A model generated the notes under the pieces. It was not told the DNA's origin and made no database searches. It was given only the letters and a program-made list of their open reading frames with translations. A DNA stretch of 64,000 bases, taken from the NCBI GenBank assembly GCA_902464275.1, contig CABQIK010000007.1, forward strand, positions 9,579 through 73,578. The letters are read 5' to 3'. Each line of letters begins with the position of its first letter. Position 1 is the first letter of the stretch. The stretch is from an uncultured Alphaproteobacteria bacterium. GTDB lineage: Bacteria; Pseudomonadota; Alphaproteobacteria; RF32; CAG-239. This document shows, one piece after another, positions 17,340 to 25,231 of the stretch. The position numbers were made by a program, and so were the translations under genes.

Positions 17340-19718
17340 ATGACAAAAAGAATGTTGATTGATGACACGCAGCCTGAAGAAACCCGCGTGGTTATTATTG
17401 ACGGGAACAAAGTTGAAGATGTTGAGTTTGAATCAAGCTCCCGCAAACAAATAAAAGGCAATATTTATACCGCCAAAGTTATCAGAGTTGAACCCTCGCT
17501 GCAAGCCGCCTTTGTTGATTACGGCGGCAACCGCCACGGATTTTTGGCCTTTGGCGAAATTCACCCTGATTATTACAATGCCTCACCCGAGTTGTTAGAA
17601 GCTGTTGACCGCGAGGTTGATGAAATTATTGAGCGCAAAAAACAATACATTAAAGAGCGTGAAGAACAACGCGAGCGTATCCGCGCTGAAAAACAAGCCG
17701 CTTATGAAGCTCGCAAACGTGAAGAAGAAGCCCGCTTGGCCGAAGAGGCGCGCTTGGCTGAAGAAGCCCGTTTGGCTGAAGAAGCCGCCGCGGCAGCTGC
17801 CGAACCGGAAACTTCTGCCGAACCTGTAACTGAAACTGCCGAACCGGCTGCCGAGCCTGCGGTTAAACCCAAAAGAAAATACACCCGCCGCAAGCCGTTG
17901 AAGAAAAAGACCGAGGCCGAAACTCCGGCTGAAGAAACCGCCGAAAAAACTGAAGAACCGCAAGAAGAGCTTAAAGTTTTATCCGCCGATTCTGATAACA
18001 ATGACGCGGTTATTTGCGATGACTGCTCTGACGATGAAAACGATTCTTTCGATTCTGAATCTGAATATGATGCTGCCGACAATGACGATGATGATTCCGA
18101 TGAAGATTTTGAATTGCAACGCAAACTTTTACGCGCTCGCAAACTTTATCATTACAGCACTATTCAAGACGTTATCAAAGAAGGTCAAACCCTGCTTATT
18201 CAGGTGGTAAAAGAAGAACGCGGCAATAAAGGCGCCGCCTGCACCACTTATTTATCTTTGGCCGGCAAATATTGCGTATTAATGCCCAATCGTATTAAAA
18301 GCGGCGGCGTTTCGCGCAAAATCACCAATGCGGCTGACCGCAAGCGCTTAAAAGAGATTATGAAAGAACTTCCTTTAACTGCCAACATGTCCATGATTAT
18401 CCGCACCGCCGGCGAAGATAAAACCAAGGCCGATATTGTTCGCGATTACAATTACTTGATTCGTACATGGAATCACATTCGCTTAAACGCTCTTAAAAAC
18501 AAAGTTCCGAGCCTTATTTATGAAGAAGGCGACTTAATCAAACGTGCTTTGCGCGATATGTACACCAAAGACATTGCCGAAGTTATTGTTGACGGCAACG
18601 AGGCTTATAAAGCCGCCCGCGATTTTGTTAAAATTTTATCGCCGAGCAGTCTAAAGAAAATTAAGTGCCGCAAGCCTAACGAAATGCCTGTATTCCAACG
18701 TTTTCAAATTGAATCGCAGCTTGATAAACTTCATAGCCCGATTGTTCAGCTTGAATCCGGCGGTTATTTAGTTATTAACCCGACCGAGGCTTTGGTATCA
18801 ATAGATGTTAACTCCGGCCGCGCCACCAAAGAAAAAGACATTGAAGAAACTGCCTTAAAGACCAATTTGGAAGCTGCCGATGAAATTGCCAAACAGTTGC
18901 GCATGCGTAATCTTGCCGGTTTGGTGGTTATTGACTTTATTGATATGGACGAACCCAAAAACAATGCCGCGGTTGAAAAACGTATGAAAGACGCGCTCAA
19001 AAACGACCGCTCGCGCATTCAGGTTGCCAAAATGAGTTGTTTCGGCCTGCTTGAGCTCTCCCGTCAACGCATGCACTCTTCATTTATTGAAAGCAACTAT
19101 CAACCCTGCCCGTTCTGTCATGGCCAAGGCGTTATCCGCACCACGGAATCCGGAGCCATGCTTATTTTGCGCGCCATTGAAGAAGAGGGTGTTAAAAACC
19201 GCTCATCACGCATTACGGTTTTTGTTCCGACTGAAACCGCTATTTATCTGCTTAACCAAAAGCGCCAAAATTTGTGCGATTTGGAAAGCCGATACAAAAT
19301 GTCAGTCGTAATTTCTGCCGATAGCGAAATTAAAAATATTTCTGACTATCGCATTGAGCGCGTTCGCCAAACCAAACCGGCCGAAGAAGATGAAAACGCT
19401 CCGATGACCGCATATTCTGAAGCGGAAGAATTTTCTGAAGCCGAAGAAGATGACGCTGAAGAAGCTCCTGAAAATGATAACATGCCGGAACCTTCCGATG
19501 AAGAAAATGATGATCGCGATAACCGTTATAATCGCCGTTTTCACGGACGCCGCAATCGCTATGACCGTCGCCGCGGTAAATTCGGGCGCCGCGATTACAA
19601 CAATCGCGATGACTACCGCCAACGCTACAATAATGCCGCTGAAACTCCCGCTCCGGTCAATACCGAAGAACCTAAAAAAGAAGGCAAAGTTGCATGGTGG
19701 AGAAAATTAATCGGTTAA
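17340..19718 (+). CDS. rne: Ribonuclease E/G family endoribonuclease
   Basis: 792 aa, cytoplasmic single-strand-specific endonuclease for mRNA decay and rRNA/tRNA processing. The N-terminal S1 domain (RVEPSLQAAFVDYGGNRHGFL) is split by a long charged insert (about residues 95-265) rich in Glu/Ala/Lys and poly-Asp, usual for alphaproteobacterial RNase E. Catalytic DNase I-like segments ISIDVNSGRATKE-type (VSIDVNSGRATKEKD) and VVIDFIDMDEP supply the metal-binding Asp residues. The Zn-link Cys pair is CPFCHGQG. The C-terminus is a disordered tail with acidic and Arg/Tyr/Asn-rich parts, the likely degradosome scaffold. The next gene begins 25 bases before its stop. Confidence 0.95.
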   Translation: MTKRMLIDDTQPEETRVVIIDGNKVEDVEFESSSRKQIKGNIYTAKVIRVEPSLQAAFVDYGGNRHGFLAFGEIHPDYYNASPELLEAVDREVDEIIERKKQYIKEREEQRERIRAEKQAAYEARKREEEARLAEEARLAEEARLAEEAAAAAAEPETSAEPVTETAEPAAEPAVKPKRKYTRRKPLKKKTEAETPAEETAEKTEEPQEELKVLSADSDNNDAVICDDCSDDENDSFDSESEYDAADNDDDDSDEDFELQRKLLRARKLYHYSTIQDVIKEGQTLLIQVVKEERGNKGAACTTYLSLAGKYCVLMPNRIKSGGVSRKITNAADRKRLKEIMKELPLTANMSMIIRTAGEDKTKADIVRDYNYLIRTWNHIRLNALKNKVPSLIYEEGDLIKRALRDMYTKDIAEVIVDGNEAYKAARDFVKILSPSSLKKIKCRKPNEMPVFQRFQIESQLDKLHSPIVQLESGGYLVINPTEALVSIDVNSGRATKEKDIEETALKTNLEAADEIAKQLRMRNLAGLVVIDFIDMDEPKNNAAVEKRMKDALKNDRSRIQVAKMSCFGLLELSRQRMHSSFIESNYQPCPFCHGQGVIRTTESGAMLILRAIEEEGVKNRSSRITVFVPTETAIYLLNQKRQNLCDLESRYKMSVVISADSEIKNISDYRIERVRQTKPAEEDENAPMTAYSEAEEFSEAEEDDAEEAPENDNMPEPSDEENDDRDNRYNRRFHGRRNRYDRRRGKFGRRDYNNRDDYRQRYNNAAETPAPVNTEEPKKEGKVAWWRKLIG

Positions 19719-21070
19719 TTAATTCCGCAAAAATCCGGCAGATTACTAAAATCTGCCGGTATTTTGCTTTGCCTGTCTTAATTTTCAGTTTATGTATTTT
19801 TTCATTTAACGCCGCCGCATTGTCATTTATTTCTGACGATGAGAGCGAATCTCTTGTTCACAATATCGTAAAACCGATATTCAGCGCCGCCGGCATTACT
19901 TTTAATCCCGATAAAATATTAATTGCCAACGATTCCACTCTTAACGCTTTTGTCAGCGACGGCAATTATTTAGTAATTCATAGCGGCACCTTAATGAACG
20001 CCGATAACGTTAATGAGCTTAACGGTATTTTAGCGCATGAAGCCGGACACATTGCCGGCGGACATATTGTGCGGCAAAAAATTCGTATCGGACAAGCGCA
20101 AATTGCCAGCGTGGCATCCTTAATTGCTGCCGGCGCCGCCGCGGCCGCTTCCGGCAATGCCGAGGCCGCTCTCGCCGTTATGTTGGGGTCGCAAAGCTCG
20201 CTCTTAAATTCTATGACAGCCTACCAAATGCAAGAAGAGCGCAGCGCCGATGAAAGCGCGGTAAAATATTTAAAACAATTAAACCAATCAGCATTCGGAT
20301 TAAAAAACTTTATGCAAAAATCGGCTCGCGCCAACCGGCTTAACGGCTATCAGGACATTCCGTATTTCCGCACCCATCCGCTGAACAGCGAGCGTATCGC
20401 TTTTTTCACGCAAGCCGCTGAAAATTCATCCGGAGCCATAACCTCGCCGTTTGATACCGAATTTAAAATGGTTAAAGCCAAATTGTCAGCATTTTTACTG
20501 CCGACCAAGCGTGGCTTTAAGCTTTACCCGCTGTCAGATAAATCGGCACCGGCGCAATACGCCCGCGCCATTTTATATTATCGGCAAAACAATTTGCCGC
20601 AGGCGTTAAAAAATATAGACTCATTAATTGCCAAACAACCGGAGAATCCGTTTTTTTACGAACTTAAAGGACAGTTTTTATTTGAAAAAGGCAAATTGCC
20701 GGAAGCGCTCGCCGCTTATAAAAAAGCCTTGACTCTGCGCCCCGATTCGGCCGAAATAATGTTCGGTTGGGCGCAAACCGCGCTTGAAGCTCCGCACAAC
20801 AAAAACGAGCTTACGCAAATTATATCCGCGCTTAACCGCAGCATTCTGAAAAAGAACAAAGCCGATACTTGGCTTTTGCTTGCCCGCGCTTATGATGAGG
20901 CCTCTCGCAAAGCTGACGCTCTTTATGCTTCGGCTCAATTTAATTTAATGCTTGAAAATTATAATATCGCTGAAAAGCAAATCACGCAGGCTGAAAAAAA
21001 CAACCCCTCGCCTGAATTAAAGCTTAAACTTAATGATTTAAAAAACCTGCTTAACACTGTGCGGCAATAA
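19694..21070 (+). CDS. bepA: Periplasmic M48 metalloprotease with TPR domain (BepA/YfgC-like)
   Basis: 458 aa. An N-terminal hydrophobic signal (FALPVLIFSLCIFSFNAAA) precedes the zinc protease domain with HEAGH (in ILAHEAGHIAGGH) and a downstream Glu-containing EERSADESAVKYL (third ligand region). Then PYFRTHPLNSERI, a family motif. The C-terminal third is TPR-like (PENPFFYELKGQFLFEKGKL, RPDSAEIMFGWAQ). BepA-type proteins control outer-membrane protein assembly and degrade stalled substrates. The start overlaps rne by 25 bases, and the 3' end overlaps rnhB, which converges, by 20 bases. Confidence 0.87.
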   Translation: MVEKINRLINSAKIRQITKICRYFALPVLIFSLCIFSFNAAALSFISDDESESLVHNIVKPIFSAAGITFNPDKILIANDSTLNAFVSDGNYLVIHSGTLMNADNVNELNGILAHEAGHIAGGHIVRQKIRIGQAQIASVASLIAAGAAAAASGNAEAALAVMLGSQSSLLNSMTAYQMQEERSADESAVKYLKQLNQSAFGLKNFMQKSARANRLNGYQDIPYFRTHPLNSERIAFFTQAAENSSGAITSPFDTEFKMVKAKLSAFLLPTKRGFKLYPLSDKSAPAQYARAILYYRQNNLPQALKNIDSLIAKQPENPFFYELKGQFLFEKGKLPEALAAYKKALTLRPDSAEIMFGWAQTALEAPHNKNELTQIISALNRSILKKNKADTWLLLARAYDEASRKADALYASAQFNLMLENYNIAEKQITQAEKNNPSPELKLKLNDLKNLLNTVRQ

Positions 21071-21680
21071 TTTCCGCTATCGGACGATATGACTTGCGGT
21101 GCTGAGGCGTAATTCCGTGCTGTTTTAATCCTGCAATATGTGCTTTAGTGCCGTATCCGGCATTTTTTTCAAACCCATACCACGGATATTTTTGCGCCAA
21201 CTCTGCCATTAAGCGGTCACGATAAACTTTAGCCATAACCGAGGCCGCCGCAACACTGAATGATTTTGCATCGCCTTTAACAATGGTTTTGCATGGACAA
21301 ACAAAGCCGACAGGCATACGGTTACCGTCAACCAGTGCCGTATTCGGCTTGCATTTCAATGCCGCCATTGCCCGCCGCATTGCCAAAAAAGTTGCCTGCA
21401 AAATATTAATCTCGTCAATTTCAGCCGCCGATGCCTCGCCGATTCCGTATGACAAATTGCCCGCGGCTTCTTCTTCTTGTATTAATTTATAAAGCTCTTC
21501 ACGCTTTTTTGCGGACAACTTTTTAGAATCATCAAGCGAATTTAACAATACAGGATTAATCTTGCGATTAAAAAACACTACCGCACCGGCCACCACCGGA
21601 CCGGCCCACGGACCGCGCCCCGCCTCGTCAACGCCGGCAATTAAACCCTGGCATTTATCTTCTTCTGACCAATCAGGCAT
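21051..21680 (-). CDS. rnhB: Ribonuclease HII
   Basis: 209 aa from ATG 21680 (AAGGAG 8 bases upstream; a TTG further upstream at 21698 is less likely). It removes ribonucleotides from RNA-DNA hybrids. Visible motifs are GVDEAGRGPWAGPVVAGAV (Asp and Glu of the DEAGRG signature), the SLDDSKKLSAKKRE segment, TALVDGN with the next catalytic Asp, and KGDAKSFSVAAASVMAKVYRD with the GDxxS motif. Cytoplasmic, housekeeping. Confidence 0.95.
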   Translation of the reverse strand: MPDWSEEDKCQGLIAGVDEAGRGPWAGPVVAGAVVFFNRKINPVLLNSLDDSKKLSAKKREELYKLIQEEEAAGNLSYGIGEASAAEIDEINILQATFLAMRRAMAALKCKPNTALVDGNRMPVGFVCPCKTIVKGDAKSFSVAAASVMAKVYRDRLMAELAQKYPWYGFEKNAGYGTKAHIAGLKQHGITPQHRKSYRPIAEIIAAQC

Positions 21681-21747
21681 AAAAGTTTCTCCTTGCAATT
21701 ATCGGGATAAACTCTAACACCTTAACAAAATAAATGCCAGCTGAATT

Positions 21748-22059
21748 TTAATTGCGCACAATCGGCAAACCTTCATAATCGGCTTCAATAATGCCACCGA
21801 TAACCACCGCCACATTATCATAGCCACTCTGCTCAAACATTTGCGCCGCTTGTGACGAGCGCCCGCCCGAAGCGCAAATAATATTAATGGTTTGCGAGCC
21901 GTCAAGATGATGCGTTTTAACAAAAATTTCAGGATGCAGGTGCTTTAACGGCTCAAAATAATGCGGATAAGCTAAGCTTTCTTTGGCATATTCGCTTTCA
22001 TCCCGCACGTCTAAAATCAAAGAATTGGTGGTTAAATCTTTCGGTTTTATAAATCTCAT
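21748..22059 (-). CDS. Single-domain rhodanese-like protein
   Basis: 103 aa. A rhodanese fold with LILDVRDESEYAKESL near the start, and an active-site loop CASGGRS, whose Cys carries the persulfide in sulfurtransferases and whose Arg stabilises it. The last strand VAVVIGGIIEAD completes the domain. Donor and acceptor are unknown. It stands between rnhB and the RloAB pair; the ATG at 22059 is preceded by AGGAGGAG. Confidence 0.85.
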   Translation of the reverse strand: MRFIKPKDLTTNSLILDVRDESEYAKESLAYPHYFEPLKHLHPEIFVKTHHLDGSQTINIICASGGRSSQAAQMFEQSGYDNVAVVIGGIIEADYEGLPIVRN

Positions 22060-22128
22060 CTGCTCCTCCTTAAACTCAATATAAGCAAGCAGACAAGCAA
22101 TTTAAATTAAACTAACGTTTACCCCGCA

Positions 22129-22710
22129 TTAGAAATCAGCTTTTATCTTTTCAGTCAATTTATATATTCCGGCAAATTTTGAGGCATTATATTCCGGCTC
22201 GCCACTTAATGATATTTCCCATTGACGGGCTTTTTTAACAGCATGTTCATAATTCGGCATTTTGGCTAAATCAAAATAAGGGTTCCTATCATGTTTATAA
22301 AAAAGCATAATGCTTTCTAATCTTGATTGCGCTTCGCCTTGAGAATTTACATTGTCAATATCATAATGGAGCAACGGCCAAATTTCTATACATGGTTTCA
22401 TATATGCCATATAAATATTCATACCGCTTTGCCTGATTATGTCAATAGCCTCTCTAACTTCAGAATCTCTTCCGTCATGGTCAAAGATAACCCATATTTC
22501 ACTTTTTGGCATCTTTAAATCATTATATCTTCTTACAGCTTCTCTTGCTAACGTAACCGGATTTTGATTTATATGAATTTTATTCAATTTTACCAACGAA
22601 GTTTTCTTTTGTTGCTGAATAAATTTTTGCAGATAATCCAATTCGGTTTTACCCTCATAAAAAAGTTGAATTACCAGTTTAAATTCTGAACGTTTACCGA
22701 AATCACTCAT
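22129..22710 (-). CDS. RloB-like protein of a two-gene defence pair (AbiLii-like)
   Basis: 193 aa from ATG 22710, which overlaps the end of the ATPase gene by 8 bases (AATAATGAGTGA); an ATG at 22725 would add five residues. The family pattern is IQLFYEGKTELDYLQKF near the start, IWVIFDHDGRD in the middle and MKPCIEIWPLLHYD after that; the Glu and the Asp-x-Asp suggest a Toprim-type metal site. RloB was named from genes found inside restriction loci and corresponds to AbiLii in the lactococcal abortive-infection system. The gene is more AT-rich than its neighbours, consistent with horizontal gain. Nuclease activity is inference. Confidence 0.75.
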   Translation of the reverse strand: MSDFGKRSEFKLVIQLFYEGKTELDYLQKFIQQQKKTSLVKLNKIHINQNPVTLAREAVRRYNDLKMPKSEIWVIFDHDGRDSEVREAIDIIRQSGMNIYMAYMKPCIEIWPLLHYDIDNVNSQGEAQSRLESIMLFYKHDRNPYFDLAKMPNYEHAVKKARQWEISLSGEPEYNASKFAGIYKLTEKIKADF

Positions 22711-23989
22711 TATTGAAGCCCCCAATCATAGGAATTGCTCCGTATTTACCTTGCATATAACCTTTTTGCAGATTTTTATCAAAGCGAGGAGTAAATTGAT
22801 ATAGTGAATACAAATCAGAGGATCCGTCTTGGCGTTTTTCTGTAAACCAAATTTCATCGGTACGCCAAATCTCATTAGTCATTAAATTTAAATCATGTAA
22901 AGTAACAATAAGCTGCCCTTTATTTTTATCATTTTCCAAATGTTCTTGAATTAAAAACTTGCTCAAAAACGGATGCAACCGACAATCAAGCTCGTCTATA
23001 ATCAAACATGTATTGGAATCTCTGAGCAAATAAAATGACAACGCCAAATCTATTAAGCGTTTTGTTCCATCAGATTCTTCTCCGATTTTAAACCTTACAT
23101 CATTATGAATGGTTCTTAAAGCAAGCCCTTTTTTTCCACCAGGCGTTATACTGATTGCAACAACATCTCCTTCTGTTGACTTAGAAAACAATGTGCCGTA
23201 ACCTTGTTTTTGCCCTGATGCCAGTGCCTCTTTATAAAAATATTCCGTTTCATTATTTGAAAGTTTAATCCATTGTATATCAGAAATTCCTACATCCGCC
23301 GTTCTTAACAACCGTCTTAAAAAATCTTGAAATTCCTGTTGGTTAAAAAACATTCCGAAAATAACCGGATTTACTAAACTATTGGGCGATGTTATTACCA
23401 ACATTTCAAAAAATTTTAAAACATCTGTTATATATTTTGCTCCCGATATTTTAGCGGCATTTTCTATTATTCCGTCTTGGCGAAGTTTAAATAAAAATGT
23501 GGTTACCGATTGAAATGTGCGGTTTTTATACCAATCTTCACTTTTACTTAACGCTCCATGCAATTCAATTTCAGACAAACGTCTGCTAAACAACGGCTTT
23601 ATCTCTCCGCTTTTTTGTAATATTGATAATTGCTCAAACGGAATTTGAATTCCGTTTGTAACCAACTTATACCTATACGCCGTTCCATTAATTTGAAAAT
23701 CTATTTCAAATTCAGTATTAAATATTTTTTTTGCCAATTTAAACTGATGCGACAAAACAAAAGCTGTGCTATCAGACATAACACACCAAAACAAGGCTTC
23801 TAACGCATGTACAAAATTAGATTTTCCAGACGCGTTTGCCCCATAAATAGCAGCGCCTTTTAACGCGCTGAAAGGCTTGCCGTCAAGCACATGTTTTTTA
23901 TGTTGTTTTGATATTTTCCCCGGAAATAATGAAAAAGTCGCTGTTTCATTAAATGAAGCAAAATTTGATACAGAAAAATTCAAAAGCAT
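22703..23989 (-). CDS. RloA-like AAA/ABC-type ATPase of a defence pair (AbiLi-like)
   Basis: 428 aa. The start MLLNFSVSNFASFNETATFSL is the RecF/OLD-like first strand. Walker A is GANASGKS (50-57), the ABC-type signature region lies near GEESDGTKRLIDLAL, and Walker B is TCLIIDELDCRLHP with the following His in IVTLHDLNLM. These place it with AAA_21/RloA proteins. With RloB it is expected to sense infection and trigger cell arrest or nucleic acid damage, as for AbiL, but the trigger is unknown. Translation of the partner is coupled to it. Composition is AT-rich with frequent AAA/TTA codons compared with flanking housekeeping genes. Confidence 0.8.
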   Translation of the reverse strand: MLLNFSVSNFASFNETATFSLFPGKISKQHKKHVLDGKPFSALKGAAIYGANASGKSNFVHALEALFWCVMSDSTAFVLSHQFKLAKKIFNTEFEIDFQINGTAYRYKLVTNGIQIPFEQLSILQKSGEIKPLFSRRLSEIELHGALSKSEDWYKNRTFQSVTTFLFKLRQDGIIENAAKISGAKYITDVLKFFEMLVITSPNSLVNPVIFGMFFNQQEFQDFLRRLLRTADVGISDIQWIKLSNNETEYFYKEALASGQKQGYGTLFSKSTEGDVVAISITPGGKKGLALRTIHNDVRFKIGEESDGTKRLIDLALSFYLLRDSNTCLIIDELDCRLHPFLSKFLIQEHLENDKNKGQLIVTLHDLNLMTNEIWRTDEIWFTEKRQDGSSDLYSLYQFTPRFDKNLQKGYMQGKYGAIPMIGGFNNE

Positions 23990-24129
23990 AGTTTATTCTC
24001 CGTTTTTTATCATATTAAATATGCATATATGCTATTTTGGGCAAAAAATCAACAGATTTTGTGAAAAAATCACATAATATAACTTCATACATTATAAATT
24101 ATGCAAACTATCAGCTTCTAAATTAACTC

Positions 24130-24157
24130 TTGCACTTTAATATTATCCTTTTATAAA
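24130..24157 (+). promoter_or_regulatory. Possible sigma70-type promoter of the Asd-like gene
   Basis: TTGCAC (24130-24135), 16 bases, TATAAA (24152-24157), about 50 bases before the ATG at 24209. The hexamers are reasonable but the region is AT-rich, so chance matches are likely. Confidence 0.35.
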
Positions 24158-24208
24158 TAAATTTACGCTATGATTATGCAAAATGTAAAATTTAACAAAG
24201 GATAAGTT

Positions 24209-25216
24209 ATGACTAAAATCGCTGTACTTGGTGTGACCGAAAGTATCGGCCGTGAAATTTTAACTTTTTTGGAAGCCGACGGCATCAGCTCTGATGATGT
24301 AATTGCTCTTGAACCCAAAAGTCCGCTCGGCAATTTGGTTTCATACGGTGAAGACGATGAGCTTGACGTTTACAATGCCGATGATTTTGATTTCGGCAAA
24401 GCCGACATTGCCATTTTTGCCACTACGGAAGAAATTGCCAAACGCTATCTGCCCAAAGCTGCCGCTAAAAACATTAAAATTATTGATTGCTCCGGAGCAA
24501 CTTTTGCCGATTCTGATGTTCCGATGATTATTGCCGGCCTTAACGATGAAGATGTTAAGCGCACTGCCAAAAACATTGTTTCCATTCCGTCGGCGCTCAC
24601 TACGCAAATGCTCACTCCGCTTGCCAAAGTTAATGAAAAGCTGAGCTTAAAACGCCTGATTGCTTCGGCTTATATTTCAACCTCCGTTTACGGCAAAGAA
24701 GCCATGGACGAGCTTTTTAACCAAACTCGCAAAATTTATATGAACACCACTTTAGCCGATGATGAACAGGTATTTAAAAAACAGATTGCTTTTAACGTTT
24801 TGCCGCAGGTCGGAGAATTTATCGGTGAAGAAACCAAATTTGAATGGGCAATTAACGCCGAAACCAAAAAGGTTTTAAACGGTAACATGAAAATTCATGC
24901 CAACTGCGCGTTTGTTCCGGCTTTTATCGGCGCCGCCATGTACGTTAACGCCGAATGTGCCAACGACACTGATGTTGATGAAGTCAGAAAACTGATGCAA
25001 AGTACCAAAGGCGTGGTTGTATTTGACAAACAAACCGATGGCGGTTACGTCAGCTTAAATGATGTTCAGGGCGAAGACAATATTTATATCAGCCGCCTGC
25101 GCCAAGATTTATCGGCTGAAAACGGCTTTAGCTTTTGGTGCGTTGCCGACAACCTGCGCGCCGGTATGGCCAAAAACGCTTTTAATGTTATGAAACTTAT
25201 GCTTAAAACCCACTGA
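24209..25216 (+). CDS. Aspartate-semialdehyde dehydrogenase homologue lacking catalytic residues
   Basis: 335 aa, full length for the Asd family, and well aligned along its length: GKEAMDEL, FNVLPQVGEF and AETKKVL near the middle, CVADNLRAG near the end. Yet the active site is lost. The NPNCSTxQ motif reads IPSALTTQ, putting Ala129 where the nucleophilic Cys belongs. The later VRVPVFxGHS motif reads AFVPAFIGAA, losing the substrate Arg (Phe235) and the acid-base His (Ala242). The NADP loop GATGxVG reads GVTESIG. The frame is intact over 335 codons, so it appears maintained. It cannot carry out the standard reaction; a structural or sensing role is inference. An active asd is presumably elsewhere. 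Confidence 0.8.
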   Translation: MTKIAVLGVTESIGREILTFLEADGISSDDVIALEPKSPLGNLVSYGEDDELDVYNADDFDFGKADIAIFATTEEIAKRYLPKAAAKNIKIIDCSGATFADSDVPMIIAGLNDEDVKRTAKNIVSIPSALTTQMLTPLAKVNEKLSLKRLIASAYISTSVYGKEAMDELFNQTRKIYMNTTLADDEQVFKKQIAFNVLPQVGEFIGEETKFEWAINAETKKVLNGNMKIHANCAFVPAFIGAAMYVNAECANDTDVDEVRKLMQSTKGVVVFDKQTDGGYVSLNDVQGEDNIYISRLRQDLSAENGFSFWCVADNLRAGMAKNAFNVMKLMLKTH

Positions 25217-25231
25217 TAAAGGATTCTCCCG

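Noticed and set aside
17595..18142. Long antisense frames within the rne acidic insert
   Set aside because: They are mirror images of repeated Glu/Ala/Asp codons and have no ribosome site.
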